From: Glycomyces sp. NRRL B-16210
GTDB lineage: Bacteria; Actinomycetota; Actinomycetes; Mycobacteriales; Micromonosporaceae
Length of the DNA: 64,000 bases
Assembly (NCBI RefSeq): GCF_000719515.1
Contig: NZ_JOGR01000001.1
Span: 124,001-188,000 of the forward strand
Reading direction: 5' to 3'
Part shown: in pieces, positions 15,706-25,645 of the stretch
How positions within the stretch are numbered: the first letter of the stretch is position 1
Layout: each line of letters opens with the position of its first letter
Translations under genes and position numbers: made by a program
The notes under the pieces: model-generated
Databases searched by the model: none
Seen by the model: the letters and a program-made list of their open reading frames with translations, nothing else
Told to the model about the DNA's origin: nothing

Positions 15706-16701
15706 TCAGGCGTGGTGGAGGTGCACCAGGGACTTGCCCAGGTTCTCGCCGCGCAGCATCCCCAGGAAGGCCTCCACCGTGTGCTCGAAGCCTTCCGTGA
15801 CGGTCTCGTCGGCGACGACCTCGCCGCTGCGGATGCGGGGCACGAGCAGCGCCTCCATCTCGTCCTGGGCGTCCAGGTGGTGGCGCACCATATAGCCCTC
15901 GAGCCGGGCGCTCTGCGCCTGGACCAGCGCGAGGTTGCGGACCGGCTGCGACTCCCCGTGGTACCCGGAGATCGCGCCGCACCAGGCGATGCGGCCGAAC
16001 TCGCGCAGGTTGGCGATCGCGCCCTCCAGGTGCTCGCCGCCCACGCCTTCCACGCACACGTCGACGCCCTCGGGCGCGGCCTTCGCGAGCTGCTCGGCCA
16101 CCGGCCCGTCGTGGTAGTCGAATGCGGCGTCGAAGCCCAGGTCGTCGATGAGATGGCGCACCTTCGCCGGCGACCCGGCGCTGCCGATCACCCGTTCGGC
16201 GCCGAGCACGCGGGCGATCTGGCCCGCCGCGCTGCCGACGCCGCCGGCCGCGGCGGTGATGAAGACCGTCTCGCCGCGCTTGAGACCGGCGATGCGCTTG
16301 AGACCGACGTACGCGGTCAGGCCGGTCCCGTTGCCGAGGTGCCCCAGATGGGCGCTGAGCGGCACCCCGGGATGCGGCCGCAGCACCGTGACCTCCTCGG
16401 GCCGGACCAGCGCATGGGTCCGCCAGGCGTTCCGATGCCGCACCAGGTCGCCGGCCTCCAGACCCGGGGCGTCGGAGGCGACGACGCGGCCGATCGCGCG
16501 GCCCTCGCCGGGCGTCCCCAGCGCCCAGACCTCGTCCATGAGCTGGCGCATGTACGGGTCGACCGACAGGTACAGGTTCTCCACCAGGGCCGTGCCCGGT
16601 TCGACCGCCGGGATCGGGGCGTCGACGAAGGCGAAGTCGGTCGCCTCCGGGAAGCCGACGGGGCGGTTGACGAGGTGGACGGCGCTCATGCGATCAGTCA
16701 T
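15706..16701 (-). CDS. NADP-dependent oxidoreductase, CurA/prostaglandin-reductase type
   Basis: A 331-residue medium-chain reductase. LSVDPYMRQLM near residue 48 is the signature of the leukotriene B4/CurA double-bond reductase group, and AAAGGVGSAAGQIARVLG is the NADP-binding loop. These enzymes reduce alpha,beta-unsaturated carbonyls. ATG 16689 (MSAVHLVNRP) is an equally good start. It is divergent from a LysR regulator with a LysR-type inverted repeat between them. Confidence 0.85.
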   Translation of the reverse strand: MTDRMSAVHLVNRPVGFPEATDFAFVDAPIPAVEPGTALVENLYLSVDPYMRQLMDEVWALGTPGEGRAIGRVVASDAPGLEAGDLVRHRNAWRTHALVRPEEVTVLRPHPGVPLSAHLGHLGNGTGLTAYVGLKRIAGLKRGETVFITAAAGGVGSAAGQIARVLGAERVIGSAGSPAKVRHLIDDLGFDAAFDYHDGPVAEQLAKAAPEGVDVCVEGVGGEHLEGAIANLREFGRIAWCGAISGYHGESQPVRNLALVQAQSARLEGYMVRHHLDAQDEMEALLVPRIRSGEVVADETVTEGFEHTVEAFLGMLRGENLGKSLVHLHHA

Positions 16702-16750
16702 CCCGCATTTCTAGCCCCGCGCGCGGGCCCTTGTGCAGACTCTGGATTCG

Positions 16751-16769
16751 ATGGCCCTCTATATTCCAT
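16751..16769. promoter_or_regulatory. Candidate LysR-type operator
   Basis: ATGG-N11-CCAT in the 131-base gap between the divergent oxidoreductase and LysR genes has the T-N11-A geometry of LysR regulator sites. Support is the position and the symmetry only. Confidence 0.35.
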
Positions 16770-16832
16770 GACCCAGCACTCATAGCCGCTGGTAGAAACG
16801 ATGCGTTCGAACCGGACTGGTACGTTCGGGCG

Positions 16833-17726
16833 GTGAGCGACCTGACCCCGACCGAGCTGCGCATCCTCGTCGCCGTCGCCGAAGCGCGCGGCTTCACGGC
16901 CGCGGCCTCGCGGATCGGCATGACCCAGTCGGCCGTCTCCCACGCCGTGCGCGCCAGCGAACGCAAGCTCGGGGCGGTCCTGTTCGAGCGCGGCCGCAGC
17001 GGCGCCCGCCCCACCGCGGCCGGCGAACGCGCCGTCACGCAGGCCCGGCACCTCCTTCGGCTGCTGGACACCATGGGCTCCGAGACGCGCGGCGCGGCGA
17101 CGGGGACCGTCACCGGCACCGTCCGGATCGCGGCTTTCCGCAGCGCCGCCGCCAAACTCCTGCCCGGCGTCCTCAACGAACTCTCCGATCGCCACCCCGC
17201 CCTGCACCCGCGCGTCGCGATCGTCCGCGACCTCGGCCGCGGCAGCGCCGGCGAAGTCCTCAACGGCCACGCCGACCTGGGCATCACCACCGTGCCGCCC
17301 ACCTCTCCGGTCCCCGAGGGGCTGATCCACGGGACGCTCTTCGAGGAGCGGTACCTCCTGGTCGCGCCCGCCGGGGCCGCCGACCCGCGCGCGCTGCCGC
17401 TCGTGGACTGGTCGGAGAACTGCTCCTCGTACACGCGCCAATGGTGGGCCGACCAGGACTGGATGCCGCAGCGGCGCATCATGGCCGAGGACGACAGCGT
17501 CGTCCTGTCGATGGTCGCCGCCGGACTCGGCATCGCGGTCATGCCGCTGCTCTCGATCGGCGAGGCCGGCGAGGGCGTGACCGTCACCGATCTGGGGCCC
17601 GGCGCCCCCACCCGCCACCTCGGCTACGTCACCACGCCCGCGCTGGCCCAGACGCTCGGCGTGCGGGCCCTCATCCGCGAACTCCGCAACGCGCACCTCG
17701 CCCCCGACGCGGCCGTCAGCCGGTGA
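16833..17726 (+). CDS. LysR-family transcriptional regulator
   Basis: A 297-residue regulator. GTG 16833 (VSDLTPTELRIL) is chosen since the helix-turn-helix (FTAAASRIGMTQSAVSHAVR) then falls at the usual residue 18-37. The rest is the two-lobed effector domain with VRIAAFRSAAAKLLP and GHADLGITTVP. LysR regulators usually control the divergent gene, here the CurA-type reductase. Confidence 0.88.
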   Translation: MSDLTPTELRILVAVAEARGFTAAASRIGMTQSAVSHAVRASERKLGAVLFERGRSGARPTAAGERAVTQARHLLRLLDTMGSETRGAATGTVTGTVRIAAFRSAAAKLLPGVLNELSDRHPALHPRVAIVRDLGRGSAGEVLNGHADLGITTVPPTSPVPEGLIHGTLFEERYLLVAPAGAADPRALPLVDWSENCSSYTRQWWADQDWMPQRRIMAEDDSVVLSMVAAGLGIAVMPLLSIGEAGEGVTVTDLGPGAPTRHLGYVTTPALAQTLGVRALIRELRNAHLAPDAAVSR

Positions 17727-17797
17727 CGACTGCGGGGACGCTCGACGGCGCCCCCGCAGCTCGCGGCCTTCGAAGCCCTATCGCCCTGGAGCGCGGG

Positions 17798-19161
17798 TCA
17801 GACGCTCCACTGCTGGTTGGCGGCGCCCACGCACTCCCACTGGATCACCTCGGCGCCGTTCGCGGTCGAGCCGTCGAGCACGTCCAGGCACTTGCCGGAG
17901 TGGCGCGCCACGATCTCGACATGGCCGCCGCCGACGCTGCGCAGCTCCCACTGCTGGTTGGCACCTGAGTTGCACGCCCACTGGATCGCCTTGGCCCCGT
18001 TCGCGGTCGAGGCGCCGTCGACGTCGAGGCACCGGCCGGACGCCTGCGAGACGATCCGGTAGAAGCCGCTCCCGGCGTCCTGGAGCTCCCACCGCTGGTT
18101 GGAGCCGCCCCAGCAGTCCCACTGGATGATCCCCGCGCCGTTCGCGGTGGAGCCGTCCTGCACGTCCAGGCATTTGCCCGAACCGCGGTTCACGACCTCG
18201 GTGAACGTCCCGCCGTTGCCGCTGCCGTCGTCCTCCCCGTCGCCCCAGCCGTACCGGATGCGTTCGAGGCCGGAGTCGTTGCGGACGCTCAGGGACAGGT
18301 TCGTGCCGCTGCCCTGGAGCGCGAACATCGAGTACCCGTCGTAGCCGATGTCGTGGAGCTTGCCGCCGATGCCCGGCCAGTACGTGCTGCCCATGTTGTG
18401 CTCGCGCATCTCGGCGGTCACCGCGCGGATGTGGCGGACCTCGTTGCTGGAGCTGTTCGGGTCGTTGTAGTTCAAGCCCGTGTCCATCGCGGCGCCGTAC
18501 TCGGTCAGGATCGCGCGCGAGGCGCAGTTCCCGAGCCGGGTCTCGAAGTGGTCGCGCCAGCCGGCCTCGGTGTTGTCCCCGTAGAAGAACGCGTAGTGGT
18601 GGTACGACAGGAGCGTGCCGTTGAAGCGGGCGTCGTCGCAGATCGGGCGCAGGTCCTGGCTGTAGCCGGTGCCGCCGATGAGGACCCGCCCGGCCGGGGC
18701 CGAGGCTCGAAGTAGACCCGGCTGTTGGCGCCGTACTGGTCGGTCACCGTCGACCACATCGAGTTGAAGGCGGCCATGTTGGTGATGCGCCCGCCCGAGG
18801 CCGCGCCGTCCTCCCAGTAGGCGAGGATGACCTTGAAGCCGCGGTCGGTCGCGGCGTCGATCAGCCGGACCGTGTTGGCGCCGAGGTGGCTCTCGAAGCC
18901 GTCGAGCACGGCATCGGCCTTCGCGCGGACGGTGGCGTAGCTGTCGGAGCTGCTCAGCCCTTCGATGACGAGCTGGCCCTCGCTGAAGTTGTCGCCCAGC
19001 ACCGCCCAGTTCACGCCCCTGAACTGGCTGGTGTCCGCGCTGGCGGGAGCGGCGCCGACCAGGAGCGTGATCGGCAGGACCGCCAGGGCGGCCAGCGTGC
19101 TGATCAGCAGCCGGACGCGCCGTCGCGTCGATGATGGTTCTCGGAGTTCGTCGGTACCCAT
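17798..19161 (-). pseudogene. Broken secreted GH5-like cellulase with ricin-type lectin domain
   Basis: The reading is split over two frames. The N-terminal frame begins at ATG 19161 with a signal peptide (basic start, long hydrophobic run, APASA end), then enzyme sequence (FRGVNWAVLGDNFSEGQL, NTVRLIDAATDRGFKVILA) up to NSRVYFEP near 18705. There it stops making sense, and the other frame resumes at GRVLIGGTGYSQDLRPICDD. In related hydrolases about 20 residues stand between these points, including the Asn-Glu-Pro acid/base motif; they are missing. So a deletion removed the catalytic glutamate and shifted the frame. The C-terminus (from about 18190 down) is a three-fold ricin lectin/CBM13 domain with three GKCLDV-type and QW repeats. 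An assembly error is the alternative. Confidence 0.8.
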
Positions 19162-19209
19162 GGATCGGGCCTCTCTCGTGCGTCGTCGCACGCGTCAACG
19201 TGCCTCATG

Positions 19210-19941
19210 ACATCAAGGAATAGACATTTATGGATATTTAGGCGCCGCTCGGCACGGACCGCCCGGATCGAACGCAGGGCTCGTCCCGACGGGAGCGTCC
19301 TGCCGGTGGAACCCTCTTGTTCCTATGGTTTGTCTATGGGTTATATTTAAGATCGTCTAAATGTAGCACAGGTCTCACCGGCTTCGGAATGACGCGGAGG
19401 GGAGGGTTCGGCGGAGGAGGGCGCCACGGCCCGCTCGGGGTCGGCCGAACTTCTGAAATCTCCCCGAAATACTCGATTGGGGCCTCTGTGCGCCTTCGGG
19501 AACGCTCCTTTGGAGAGATCGAAAGAGTGCCATAGATATCGATTCGATATCGAAATTCGGCATGATCGCGGGAGCGATTCCACAGGTGTGCAAGCAATTC
19601 GTGCGATTCGGAGCACGGCGGCCGCCAGCTTCACCGTCACGTGTACTGACACCGGGTCCGAACTGCGATAACTTGATAACCGCCAGGCCGCGCACCTGCA
19701 AGGGTGGTCATCCCGCCCGCGCATACGGCTTGGCGCACCGGCCGTCCGGAGCGTTCCCCATCGGGTCGCTCCGACCGATTCGCGACCCTGACCCGGGAAG
19801 CGCGAGTTTTCCTTGAAATGACCTGAACCGCACTTGCCATCACTGATCCGAAGCAATTGTCGATCCTCGCATTATTCGCCCATGCTCAGACATTGATCAC
19901 GAGCGGGACAGGTCATCCCTCGAACCGAAAGCAGTGCTGAA
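19210..19941. other. Long intergenic region between the broken hydrolase and a binding-protein gene
   Basis: No gene is supported in these 730 bases. Open frames here overlap on all strands and lack codon bias or ribosome sites. AT-rich patches at 19200-19235 and 19320-19360 are promoter-like, and a 17-base palindrome lies at 19535-19551. Confidence 0.6.
19535..19551. promoter_or_regulatory. 17-base perfect palindrome, candidate operator
   Basis: GATATCGATTCGATATC is a perfect inverted repeat (8-base arms, one central base). It lies between a carbohydrate hydrolase gene and a solute-binding gene, a plausible site for a LacI-type sugar regulator. A related ATCGAT palindrome precedes the second carbohydrate gene at 59087. 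Confidence 0.4.
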
Positions 19942-21669
19942 ATGACCAAGAGGCGAAATCTCCCCGCCATCTTCGCCACGGCGGCCCTGGCGGCCTCGGC
20001 GTGCACCGGCCGCGAAGGCGCCGAGAGCGGCGGCGACGCGGGCCGGATGTCGATCGACCAGTTCCCCCGCAACGAGACCCTGTACACGACGGGCACCGCG
20101 TGGGGGCCTCCGAGCGACTTCAACACGATCTCGGCGGGGCAGGTCACCGGCCTCAACGGCCTCGGCTACGAGTACCTCTACCTGTTCGACACCGTCGAGC
20201 AGCGCCTCACCCCCTGGCTCGCCGAGTCCGGCGAGTGGACCGGCGACCGCGAGTTCGAGCTGACGCTGCGCCGCGGGATCACCTGGAGCGACGGCAAGCG
20301 GCTGACGACCGAGGACGTCGCGTTCACCGTCGAGCTCGGCAAGATCGAGGGCGTGCCGCACGGCGGCCTCTGGGACTGGCTGAAGTCCATCGAGATCGTC
20401 GACGGCCTGACGATCAAGTTCTCCTTCAGCGAAGCGCGCCACCAGGAATGGGACAACTTCCTGTACTCCAACGAGATCGTGCCCAAGCACGTCTTCGAGG
20501 CCTACTCCGAGGAGGAGCTGCTCAACGGCCCCCTCGACCCGTCCCCGGTCGTCTCGGGCCCGTACACGGTGCACAGCGTCGAGGAGGACCGCATCGCCTG
20601 GGTCAAGCGCGAGGACTGGTGGGCCACCGAGGCACTCGGCCTCGAAGTCAAGCCCAGGTTCATCGTCGACCTCGTGACCCCCGGCTTCGCCGACACCCTC
20701 AACATGCTCATCGACGGCCGCCTCGACCTGGCCAACAACTTCATGCCCGGCATCGCCGACTTCCTCACCGGCGAGCCGGAGCTGAGCACCTACTACGACA
20801 AGCCGCCGTACATGGCCGCCGCGAACACGGCGATGCTCATCCCCAACACGACGAGGAAGCCGCTCGACGACCCCGAGTTCCGCAGGGCCATGGCCTTCGC
20901 GATCAGCCCCGGCGAGATCGTCGACTCGGTGTACGCCAGCATGGTCGGCGAGGCGAGCCCGACCGGGCTGCTCCCGATCTGGGAGCGCTACTTCGACGCC
21001 GACGCGCTCGCCGAGAACGGCTTCTCGTTCGAGCCGTCCAAGGCGCTGGACATCCTGGAGGCGGCCGGGTACGCCGACTGGGACGGCGACGGCTACGTCG
21101 AGACCCTGGAGGGCGAGCCGGTCGAGCTGAAGCTCATCGTCCCGGCCGGCTGGACCGACTGGGAGGAGGCGGCCCGCTCGATCGCCTCGGGCCTGCGCGA
21201 CGTGGGCATCAACGTCACCGAGGAGTTCGTGGACGCCGCCGACGTGGACGCCGCGCGCGGCAGCGGCGAGTTCGACCTGCTCATCAACAACTACAGCCGG
21301 ATCACCAACTCCCCGTGGAGCCACTACCGGTACCTGTTCGAGCTGCCGATCGGCGAGACGCAGAGCCTCGGGAACTTCTCCCGCTGGGAGAGCGAGGACG
21401 CCTGGGAGCTGACGCAGGAGCTGGCGACCGTTGCGACCGAGGACCCGCGCTACCCCGAGCTCATCGCCGAGCTCCAGCGGATCTCGCTGCGGGACCTGCC
21501 GGCGATCCCGATCTGGTACAACGGCGCGTGGTCGCAGGCGAGCAACGCGGTGTGGACGAACTGGCCCACCGACTCCTCGGGCACCGAGGGCGTCTACTCG
21601 AGCGTCTGGGACGAGATGTGGGGCCTCGGCGCCGTGCGCATGCTCACCGACATCAGACTGGTCGACTGA
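19942..21669 (+). CDS. ABC transporter solute-binding lipoprotein, family 5
   Basis: A 575-residue exported lipoprotein: basic start, hydrophobic run and lipobox LAASAC, so lipid-anchored outside the membrane. The family-5 (peptide/oligosaccharide) fold shows in LTLRRGITWSDGKRLTTEDV near residue 108 and in SGPYTVHSVEED. Family-5 proteins bring peptides, nickel or, in several actinomycetes, cello- or xylo-oligosaccharides to an ABC importer. No permease or ATPase is encoded next to it, so it is an orphan that must use a distant importer. Proximity to a cellulase-like gene hints at sugar, not proof. Confidence 0.88.
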   Translation: MTKRRNLPAIFATAALAASACTGREGAESGGDAGRMSIDQFPRNETLYTTGTAWGPPSDFNTISAGQVTGLNGLGYEYLYLFDTVEQRLTPWLAESGEWTGDREFELTLRRGITWSDGKRLTTEDVAFTVELGKIEGVPHGGLWDWLKSIEIVDGLTIKFSFSEARHQEWDNFLYSNEIVPKHVFEAYSEEELLNGPLDPSPVVSGPYTVHSVEEDRIAWVKREDWWATEALGLEVKPRFIVDLVTPGFADTLNMLIDGRLDLANNFMPGIADFLTGEPELSTYYDKPPYMAAANTAMLIPNTTRKPLDDPEFRRAMAFAISPGEIVDSVYASMVGEASPTGLLPIWERYFDADALAENGFSFEPSKALDILEAAGYADWDGDGYVETLEGEPVELKLIVPAGWTDWEEAARSIASGLRDVGINVTEEFVDAADVDAARGSGEFDLLINNYSRITNSPWSHYRYLFELPIGETQSLGNFSRWESEDAWELTQELATVATEDPRYPELIAELQRISLRDLPAIPIWYNGAWSQASNAVWTNWPTDSSGTEGVYSSVWDEMWGLGAVRMLTDIRLVD

Positions 21670-21773
21670 CCCCGCCGGCTTCCGCGTATGTGCGGACGAG
21701 CTCGGGGGCGTTCGCGAGTCGGTCCTCGATCGCGGGGGCGGCGCTTCTGGCCGTGCTCTGAAATACTGTCCTC

Positions 21774-23993
21774 ATGCGATCTGAATTCGATGTCGACAGC
21801 ATTCGCAGCGCGATCTCTGCGTTGACCGAATTGCATGAGTTCGAACTATTGGGCGACCATTTACGAGATATCGGCGTATCGGTCGAGGCCGTTTGGGAGC
21901 ATTTTCAGTGGAATGTCGTCGGCGATGGCAAACTGCTGGATCCTCCCACCGAGCAGCAAGCGCTCGCGCGTTCGATCCTTTTCCGAGAATCGATGGAAAA
22001 GACCGCATCGCATCCGTTCGGTCCCGCCCTGTTCGGTCTGTACGTCTGGGGTGTCGCCCATAGGGCCTGGAAACTCTCCTATGAGTTCGTGCGAATGGTC
22101 GACGGGCTCAAGGAATTCCAGATGTGTTGGGCCGAGGTGCGGCCCACGGTGCCCGAGGCCTCCTCGGTCCGTGCCTGCGACGCCGTCGACGCGCTCACGC
22201 GACTACTCGTCGAGGAGATCAGCGTTGAGGACGCCTTGTGCTGCGGCGACGTCGACCGGCATTTCGACGCCGTTCAGATCGCGCATCTCCGCGTGGGCGA
22301 ATTGGGTGATCGACTGCGCGGGCTCACCGACGAAGAAGATCCGCTGCACAGCGGTCTGCTGAAAGCCTGGTATGCGAGCCGCGTCTACTACAGGGCCGTT
22401 GAAAGCGCATTGGTCGCCACTCGTGCCGCACTCAATGGGGATGCGTCGGCGCTTCCGGGCGCGATCGCGGAACTGGAGGCCGCCGAAGCGGCCCCGCTGA
22501 CCTATGTCCAGAAAAGCGAGCTCGGCGGTCACCGATCCTGTCTGGGCAGGATGCTCGAATCGGTCGAACGCGAATGGTTGAAGCTGGACCACGTCAAAGT
22601 CGTCTACCTCTTCCCGTTCGGATGCAGCGGGATCGAAGCGGAGGCGGCCGTCAAGAAGCTCGGTTCGCAGGCCGTACCGCCCCGGCTCGGCGGCATCCGG
22701 GCCACAGCGGTCAGGCGGGTGCTCGAACTGTGCGATGTCTGGGCGGGCGCCGACTTCCACAAGCGCCGCTTCGAAGGCGCCTCGATCCAACTCCCGCCCG
22801 TGCGCCTCTCCCACCCCGGCGGGACGGCCGTAGACGAGCTCAAAGCAGAAATCCGCCTGTCGATCCTCGGCAACCACTACCTCCGGCTCGAAACCCACCA
22901 CTACGGCCTCGACCCGCACACGGCCATGTTCACCCTCTTCCGGGCCGCACCCGAGCACGGCACGATGGCCGTCACCTGTGGCGAGGACGGTCGATCATGG
23001 GGCGGCCTGCACGACTTCGCCGTCGACCTCCAGTCCGAAGTGGCCGCACTGCTCGGCGAGGGCGTCGAATCGCGCTCGGGCAGGTACCACGTGCTCGCCA
23101 CCGTTTACGGGGCCAGCGCCGTCCCCGGTCCGAACGCGGCGGTCGCAAACCCGCGCCGCCTCATCTCGGGCGCCCAGTTCCGCGAGGCGTTCGGCGCGCA
23201 GGCGCTGCTGCACACGGTGCCGAACGGGGTGGAGTCGATCGCCGACTGGACGCGCTTCACCGTTCCCACCGACACGGTCCTCGCCACGGTGCGTAAGGCC
23301 GGCAACCTTGTGGTGGGCACCGCGAACTCCACGATCCTCGTGCCGTTCGGCATGCCGACCTTCGGCGTCGGGACTTACGAGACCGTCGCCGAGTTCGTCG
23401 GCACGCTCGACGGGCTGTGCAGTGTCTGGGCCGACCGTCTCGCGCGGCGCCACCGCGAGGTGACCGCCCTCGTCAACGGGATCAACGGCACGCTGGATGC
23501 GAACGAGATCGCCGAGTACGCCTCCCGCCTTCGCCGCGAGCAGGTCTCGCTTCATGACTTCGCCTCCGAATACCGTGCGGTGCAGTCGCTCATCCACTCG
23601 CCGAGCTTCATGGCCTCGCCGGCCGACACCGAGGCGCTCTCCGAGTTGCTGCTCCTCAGCGGCGTGGAGCGCTCGGAGAAGGACATCGCCGAGAAGCTCG
23701 GTCAGCTGCTCAACGACCGCCTCGAAGTGCACATCGACGCGCTCGCGGCCGAGTTCCGGGAGCATGTGGACCGCGAGCGCGAGCGCCGCGCCCGTCGGAG
23801 CCGGAGTCTCATCGAGGCACTGCTGGCGGCGATGGCCGCCATGGGCTTCGCGGGCGTGGTCCAAGTCCTTCAGGGCCAGGGACTGCCGGCGGTGTGGACG
23901 TGGATCCTGCTCGGCTTGACCGTCACCGCGGCCGCGACCTGTAGCGTGGCCGTGTACCGCTGGTCGAACCCCGGCGGTTCGGAGCCGGATTGA
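21774..23993 (+). CDS. Large membrane-anchored protein, unknown family
   Basis: A 739-residue protein I do not recognise. Most of it is cytoplasmic-looking, mixed helix and strand, with a Cys/His-poor, charged composition. Residues about 590-680 form a helical, probably coiled segment (Arg/Glu-rich, HVDRERERRARRSRSLIEAL). Two hydrophobic segments close the protein (AAMAAMGFAGVVQVL and TWILLGLTVTAAATCSVAVY), so it is anchored by its C-terminus. The first third uses more A/T-ending codons than neighbours, a hint of transfer. A GNAT gene begins four bases after its stop. Confidence 0.8.
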   Translation: MRSEFDVDSIRSAISALTELHEFELLGDHLRDIGVSVEAVWEHFQWNVVGDGKLLDPPTEQQALARSILFRESMEKTASHPFGPALFGLYVWGVAHRAWKLSYEFVRMVDGLKEFQMCWAEVRPTVPEASSVRACDAVDALTRLLVEEISVEDALCCGDVDRHFDAVQIAHLRVGELGDRLRGLTDEEDPLHSGLLKAWYASRVYYRAVESALVATRAALNGDASALPGAIAELEAAEAAPLTYVQKSELGGHRSCLGRMLESVEREWLKLDHVKVVYLFPFGCSGIEAEAAVKKLGSQAVPPRLGGIRATAVRRVLELCDVWAGADFHKRRFEGASIQLPPVRLSHPGGTAVDELKAEIRLSILGNHYLRLETHHYGLDPHTAMFTLFRAAPEHGTMAVTCGEDGRSWGGLHDFAVDLQSEVAALLGEGVESRSGRYHVLATVYGASAVPGPNAAVANPRRLISGAQFREAFGAQALLHTVPNGVESIADWTRFTVPTDTVLATVRKAGNLVVGTANSTILVPFGMPTFGVGTYETVAEFVGTLDGLCSVWADRLARRHREVTALVNGINGTLDANEIAEYASRLRREQVSLHDFASEYRAVQSLIHSPSFMASPADTEALSELLLLSGVERSEKDIAEKLGQLLNDRLEVHIDALAAEFREHVDRERERRARRSRSLIEALLAAMAAMGFAGVVQVLQGQGLPAVWTWILLGLTVTAAATCSVAVYRWSNPGGSEPD

Positions 23994-23997
23994 GGGC

Positions 23998-24675
23998 GTG
24001 ATGGGAGCGGGCATGGGCCGGATCGTGGAGGTCACCGAACCCGGCGCGCTGCTCGAGTCGGTGTACCGGTCGGTGCTCGAGCCGAACTTCCCTGCCGCGG
24101 AGCTGGAGACGTATCAGGATCTCGCGACGGGCCTGGCTTCGACCACTACCGTGTTCGCCGCGCTCGACGTGGCGGGGAACCCGATCGCCGCGGCGGTGGG
24201 CAATCACTGGGCGCCCCACCCGGTCGTCCTCCTGACCTACCTGGCGGTGACCCGCGGCCTGCGTGGCAGTGGGCTCGGCGGCGGCATTCTCGAACACGCC
24301 CTCGACGCGTGGCAGCGCCGGTACCGGCCGCACGTGATCGTCGCCGAAACCGAGGACCCGGCCTGCCACGGTCCGCATCCGCTGTACGGCGACCCGACCC
24401 GACGATGGTCCTTCTACTGCGGGCACGGTGCGCGCGTGATCCTCCTGCCCTACGTCCAGCCGGAGGTCCGCACCGGCTGCGGCCGCCGTGAGGGAATGCG
24501 GCTCATCGCCCTTCGGCTCGGTGACGCGGAGCGCGGCATCGACACCGCGATCTTCCGCGGGTTTCTCAGGACCTACTTCGAGGCGTGCGAGGGCCGGCCT
24601 CCCGTCGATGCGGCGACCGGTCGGATCTTTGCGGCGCTCCAGGAGCCGTACGTGCGGCCTGCTCCGCTCTGCTGA
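23998..24675 (+). CDS. GNAT-family acetyltransferase
   Basis: A 225-residue protein. TYLAVTRGLRGSGLGGGIL (beta-4 strand and acetyl-CoA pyrophosphate loop) near residue 80 marks a GNAT fold; the substrate is unknown. GTG 23998 is the first start, with ATG 24001 and 24013 as options. The four-base gap from the 739-residue membrane protein gene means they are one transcriptional unit and probably work together. Confidence 0.75.
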   Translation: MMGAGMGRIVEVTEPGALLESVYRSVLEPNFPAAELETYQDLATGLASTTTVFAALDVAGNPIAAAVGNHWAPHPVVLLTYLAVTRGLRGSGLGGGILEHALDAWQRRYRPHVIVAETEDPACHGPHPLYGDPTRRWSFYCGHGARVILLPYVQPEVRTGCGRREGMRLIALRLGDAERGIDTAIFRGFLRTYFEACEGRPPVDAATGRIFAALQEPYVRPAPLC

Positions 24676-24804
24676 GCCGATCGGGGTTCTCCTGTGCGGT
24701 CGAACCGTGTTCGACGATGGTCAGGGCGCATGGGACCGGCGGCGACGCATCGCGTCGCCGCCGTCCCGTGGTCGAGATGATCTGGTCCTTGGGGTGGGTG
24801 GGGC

Positions 24805-25185
24805 TCAGCGGTGGGTGAAGTGGCGCAGGGCCTCGCGGCCGCGCTCGGGCAGCTCTGCGGCCGCCGAGAGCAGCGCGTCCCGCGCGTCCTCGATGTGGTC
24901 GACCGCCTGCCGGTAGCCGCGCGACGACTTGCGGCGGTCGTAGGCGAGCTTGAGGCCGACGACCGCTACGGCCGCCACGCCCACGGCCACCGCGGCCAGC
25001 AGGATCGTGCGGCTCCCGCCCCTGCCGACGGGCTCCAGTTCAGTGCCGTCGAAGTCGAGCGAATCGGGACCGTCCAGGTCGCCGATGTCGGCGCTGTCGC
25101 GGTTCGCGATGTCCGACAGGCGGAGCGCGTCGGTCTCGACGGACGGCTCCGTGGCCGTGTCGGGCAGATCCTTGTGCGATTTCAT
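24805..25185 (-). CDS. Single-span membrane protein, unknown
   Basis: A 126-residue protein: acidic, Asp/Ser-rich N-terminal 57 residues, one membrane segment (TILLAAVAVGVAAVAVVGLK, residues 60-79), then a basic helical tail (DRRKSSRGYRQAVDHIEDAR). ATG 25185 has AGGGAGGA upstream. The charge pattern places the tail in the cytoplasm. No family recognised. Confidence 0.65.
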   Translation of the reverse strand: MKSHKDLPDTATEPSVETDALRLSDIANRDSADIGDLDGPDSLDFDGTELEPVGRGGSRTILLAAVAVGVAAVAVVGLKLAYDRRKSSRGYRQAVDHIEDARDALLSAAAELPERGREALRHFTHR

Positions 25186-25384
25186 GTCGCATCCTCCCTC
25201 GGCGGGCCCGCCGATACGGTTGTGGCGCCGCGCCCCGTGGGGCCGACGCGCAATGCCGGCGGCCGCTTCGTCGCGCCCCCCGTGGTCGTCGAGTCCGTGG
25301 GGACTCCGTCACCCGGAGTACCCCGTTGCCGACCCGGGAAACCCCCGTGTCCGGTTCGGCGCTCCGAACCTACCCCGGACACCA

Positions 25385-25425
25385 TGAAAGCCGCTGACCT
25401 TCGCGATGAAGGACAGCGGCTTCGT
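25385..25425 (-). terminator. Terminator of the cold shock gene
   Basis: AAGCCGCTG (25388-25396) pairs with CAGCGGCTT (25414-25422), with CCTTC/GAAGG extending the stem inward. On the minus strand TTTC follows. It lies 17 bases past the cold shock stop. Confidence 0.75.
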
Positions 25426-25441
25426 GTTCGAGAGCTTGAGA

Positions 25442-25645
25442 CTAGAGCGCGCGCAGGTTAGCGGCCTGCGGGCCCTTGTTGCCCTGCTCGATGTCGAATT
25501 CGACTCGCTGGTTCTCCTCGAGCGACTTGAAACCGTTGCCGGTGATCGCAGAGAAGTGAACGAAGATGTCGGGGCCGTCCTCCTCCGGAGAAATGAAGCC
25601 GAAGCCCTTCTCGGAGTTGAACCACTTGACAGTGCCTTGCGCCAT
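25442..25645 (-). CDS. Cold shock protein, CspA family
   Basis: A 67-residue OB-fold protein, MAQGTVKWFNSEKGFGFISP with RNP1 KGFGFI and RNP2 DIFVHFSAI intact. It binds single-stranded RNA and melts structure, acting as an RNA chaperone. ATG 25645 follows AAGGA at nine bases. About 400 bases upstream hold no gene; cold shock genes usually have a long 5' leader there. Confidence 0.97.
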   Translation of the reverse strand: MAQGTVKWFNSEKGFGFISPEEDGPDIFVHFSAITGNGFKSLEENQRVEFDIEQGNKGPQAANLRAL

